Positions 62,003-64,000 of a stretch of 64,000 nucleotides of DNA are shown here, one piece after another. This stretch comes from Olsenella sp. KH3B4 (lineage in GTDB: Bacteria > Actinomycetota > Coriobacteriia > Coriobacteriales > Atopobiaceae), in contig FOHD01000001.1 of assembly GCA_900111695.1 (NCBI GenBank), positions 62,001-126,000 on the forward strand, given 5' to 3'. Every line of letters begins with the position of its first letter. The first letter of the stretch is position 1. Under the pieces are notes generated by a model that saw only the letters and a program-made list of their open reading frames with translations, ran no database searches and was not told where the DNA came from. The position numbers and the translations under genes were made by a program.

Positions 62003-64000
62003 TTACTTGGCGACCTTGGCAGGACCGCCGTTGGAGTTGATCTTTGCCTGCGCGGCCGCAAGGCGGGCGATGGGCACGCGGTACGGCGAGCAGGAAACGT
62101 AGTCGAGGCCAAGGTCATAGTAGACCTGGATGGACTCGGGGTCGCCGCCCGTCTCGCCGCAGACGCCGCAGACGATGTCCGGGTTGGCCTTGTGACCACC
62201 CTCGACGCCCATCTGGACAAGCTTGGCAACGCCGGGGTCGACAGTCGCGAACGGATTGCGCTTGACGATCTTCTTGTCAAGGTAGAGCGGCATGAACGCG
62301 GACTCTACGTCGTCGCGGGAGAACCCGAGGCAGGTCTGGGTGAGGTCGTTGGTGCCGAAGGAGAAGAAGTCGGCGTGCTTGCCGATCTCGTCGGCGGTGA
62401 TGGCAGCGCGAGGGAGCTCGATCATGGTGCCGATGGGGATCTCGAGCTTGACGCCCGTCTCCTCCTCGACCTCCTTGAGGGTCTTCTCGACGCCGGCGCG
62501 GACGAGCTCGATCTCGGTCTCGAAGGCGACGAGCGGGATCATGATCTCGGGCTTGGGGTCGAAGCCCTCCTTCTTGAGCTCGGCAGCGGCACCAGCGATG
62601 GCGCGGACCTGCATGACGTTGAGCTCGGGATAGACGATGCCCAGGCGGCAGCCGCGAAGGCCGAGCATGGGGTTGGCCTCCTGGAAGGAGTCGAGCTTGG
62701 CGAGCAGGGCGCGCTTCTCGGTGCAGTCCTTGCCGGCGCACTCCTCCTTGGTGATCTCCACCTCAAGGTCGCGGGGGTTGTCGAGGAACTCGTGCAGAGG
62801 GGGATCGAGCAGGCGAACGATGACGGTCTTGCCGTCCATGGCCTTGAACATGCCAAGGAAGTCGCCCTTCTGGGCCTCGCCCAGCTTCTTGAGGGAATCC
62901 TGCTTGACGTCGTCGGACTCGGCGAGGATGAAGTTCTGGATGAGCTGCTTGCGCTCGCCCAGGAACATGTGCTCGGTGCGGTCGAGGCCAATGCCCTCGG
63001 CGCCGTTGTCGGCAGAGAGCTGCGCGTCGGCAGGGTTGTCAGCGTTGGCGCGAACGCCGATCACGCGGCCGCGTGCGGGGTCCTTGCGGACGTCGTCGGC
63101 CCAGTCGAGGATGGTCTCGAGGTCGCCGCCGAGCTGCGGACGAACCAGGGGCACCTCGCCCAGGATGACGTCACCCGTGGTGCCGTCGATGGAGATGATG
63201 TCGCCCTCGTGAAGGACAACGTCGGTGCCGGCAACCTTGCACTCCTTGTTGGGAGCGTCGATGTGGAGCGCCTCGACGCCGCAGACGCAGGGAGCGCCCA
63301 TGCCACGGGCAATGACGGCCGCGTGGGACGTCTTTCCGCCGTGGGACGTGAGGATGCCCTCGGCCGCGACCATGCCCTTGAGGTCATCGGGCGTGGTCTC
63401 CCAGCGCACGAGAATGGAGGGCTTGCCGGCCTCCTTGAAGGCCTCGGCGTCAGCGGACGAGAACACCACGGCACCGGTGGCGGCACCGGGGGAGGCGTTC
63501 AGGCCCTTGGCGAGGACCTCGTACTTGGCCTTGGGGTCGAACTGCGGGTGCAGGAGCTGGTCGAGCTGCTCGGGGGCAACGCGCATGACGGCGGTCTCCC
63601 TGGAGATGCGGCCCTCCTCGTACATCTGGATGGCAACCTTGAGCGCGGAGAGCGCGGTGCGCTTGCCAACGCGGGTCTGGAGCATCCAGAGCTTGCCCTC
63701 CTGAATGGTGAACTCGAGGTCCATCATGTCAGCGTAGTGGTCCTCGAGGATCTCGAAGACGTGGTAGAGCTCCTTGCCAGCCTCCTCGAGGCCCGGGGTC
63801 TTGGGCAGGTCGGAGATGGGCTCGGTGTTGCGGATGCCGGCCACGACGTCCTCGCCCTGTGCGTTCACCAGGAAGTCGCCGTAGCGCTCGTTGGTGCCGT
63901 CGGCGGGGTTGCGCGTGAACGCGACGCCAGTAGCCGAGGTGTCGCCCATGTTGCCAAAGACCATGCACTGCACGTTGACGGCGGTGCCCAGGTCGTCGGG
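62003..64000 (-). CDS. ppdK: Pyruvate, phosphate dikinase (5' end beyond the window)
   Basis: PPDK interconverts pyruvate, ATP and phosphate with PEP, AMP and diphosphate. The present part is the C-terminal two-thirds: the end of the ATP-grasp domain, the phospho-His domain with the catalytic His in LTSHGGKTSHAAVIARGMG, and the PEP-binding TIM barrel ending CGVCGETGGDPESIQ and VSCSPYRVPIARLAAAQA. The frame stays open to base 64000, so the start lies outside. A terminator follows. Confidence 0.97.
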   Translation of the reverse strand, partial: PDDLGTAVNVQCMVFGNMGDTSATGVAFTRNPADGTNERYGDFLVNAQGEDVVAGIRNTEPISDLPKTPGLEEAGKELYHVFEILEDHYADMMDLEFTIQEGKLWMLQTRVGKRTALSALKVAIQMYEEGRISRETAVMRVAPEQLDQLLHPQFDPKAKYEVLAKGLNASPGAATGAVVFSSADAEAFKEAGKPSILVRWETTPDDLKGMVAAEGILTSHGGKTSHAAVIARGMGAPCVCGVEALHIDAPNKECKVAGTDVVLHEGDIISIDGTTGDVILGEVPLVRPQLGGDLETILDWADDVRKDPARGRVIGVRANADNPADAQLSADNGAEGIGLDRTEHMFLGERKQLIQNFILAESDDVKQDSLKKLGEAQKGDFLGMFKAMDGKTVIVRLLDPPLHEFLDNPRDLEVEITKEECAGKDCTEKRALLAKLDSFQEANPMLGLRGCRLGIVYPELNVMQVRAIAGAAAELKKEGFDPKPEIMIPLVAFETEIELVRAGVEKTLKEVEEETGVKLEIPIGTMIELPRAAITADEIGKHADFFSFGTNDLTQTCLGFSRDDVESAFMPLYLDKKIVKRNPFATVDPGVAKLVQMGVEGGHKANPDIVCGVCGETGGDPESIQVYYDLGLDYVSCSPYRVPIARLAAAQAKINSNGGPAKVAK

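Overview
The window is high-GC bacterial DNA, roughly 60-65% by eye. Its gene families and order point to a Coriobacteriia actinobacterium, probably an Olsenella/Atopobium-type lineage. This taxonomic placement is inferred from gene content and no marker comparison was run. Coding is dense, with many ATGA, GTGA and TAATG stop/start overlaps. From about 9.3 kb to the right end nearly every gene reads leftward.

Region by region. 0-9.3 kb is accessory metabolism: the tail of a DHHA1-domain gene, a His-rich [2Fe-2S] BFD-like protein, and a leftward hypB / large Fe-S flavoprotein / hypA operon for nickel-enzyme maturation. An HD protein, a C39-like peptidase, a hotdog thioesterase, a cysteine hydrolase, a tiny four-cysteine protein and a stop-interrupted DUF559/AbiEi-like gene follow. 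9.3-16.4 kb holds a three-gene glycerol-3-phosphate-dehydrogenase-like flavoprotein operon (GlpA-like, FAD oxidoreductase, DUF1667) and a heterodimeric ABC exporter pair. 16.5-36 kb is a long run of tightly packed housekeeping genes. In transcription order it carries an ABC-F protein, a membrane protein, an M50 protease, scpA, scpB, rluB, a phosphatase, cmk, plsC, ispH, DUF512, der, plsY, gpsA, rpe, a cysteine desulfurase, a zinc-ribbon-like coiled coil, coaBC, nfo and a second ABC-F. It links chromosome condensation, ribosome and tRNA quality control, phospholipid synthesis and CoA synthesis.

36-42 kb is a variable patch. It has three tRNA genes (Val, a CAU tRNA, Ala) with clear promoters and terminators, an OafA-type acyltransferase, an alpha/beta hydrolase and an FMN hydroxyacid oxidase. 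42-59.6 kb is the conserved block rplS-rnhB-yraN-comM-dprA-trmFO-xer-rpsB-tsf-pyrH-frr-uppS-cdsA-dxr-rseP-ispG-proS. It joins translation, isoprenoid and undecaprenyl synthesis, phospholipid synthesis, DNA uptake/processing and site-specific recombination. 59.7-64 kb holds a DUF6273 membrane-anchored protein, a dGTPase and the 3' two-thirds of pyruvate phosphate dikinase, cut by the window edge.

The most unusual signal is an 83-bp intergenic repeat with inverted ends, present four times at identical length. The copies form two pairs. Each pair brackets one of the only two rightward genes to the right of 7.8 kb: the stop-interrupted DUF559-like gene and the alpha/beta hydrolase. Other points are a His-rich nickel-handling candidate beside a HypB that lacks its own nickel tail, a flavoprotein wedged between hypB and hypA, an RseP protease with a ~120-residue cytosolic insert, and a perfect 31-bp palindrome over the proS stop codon.
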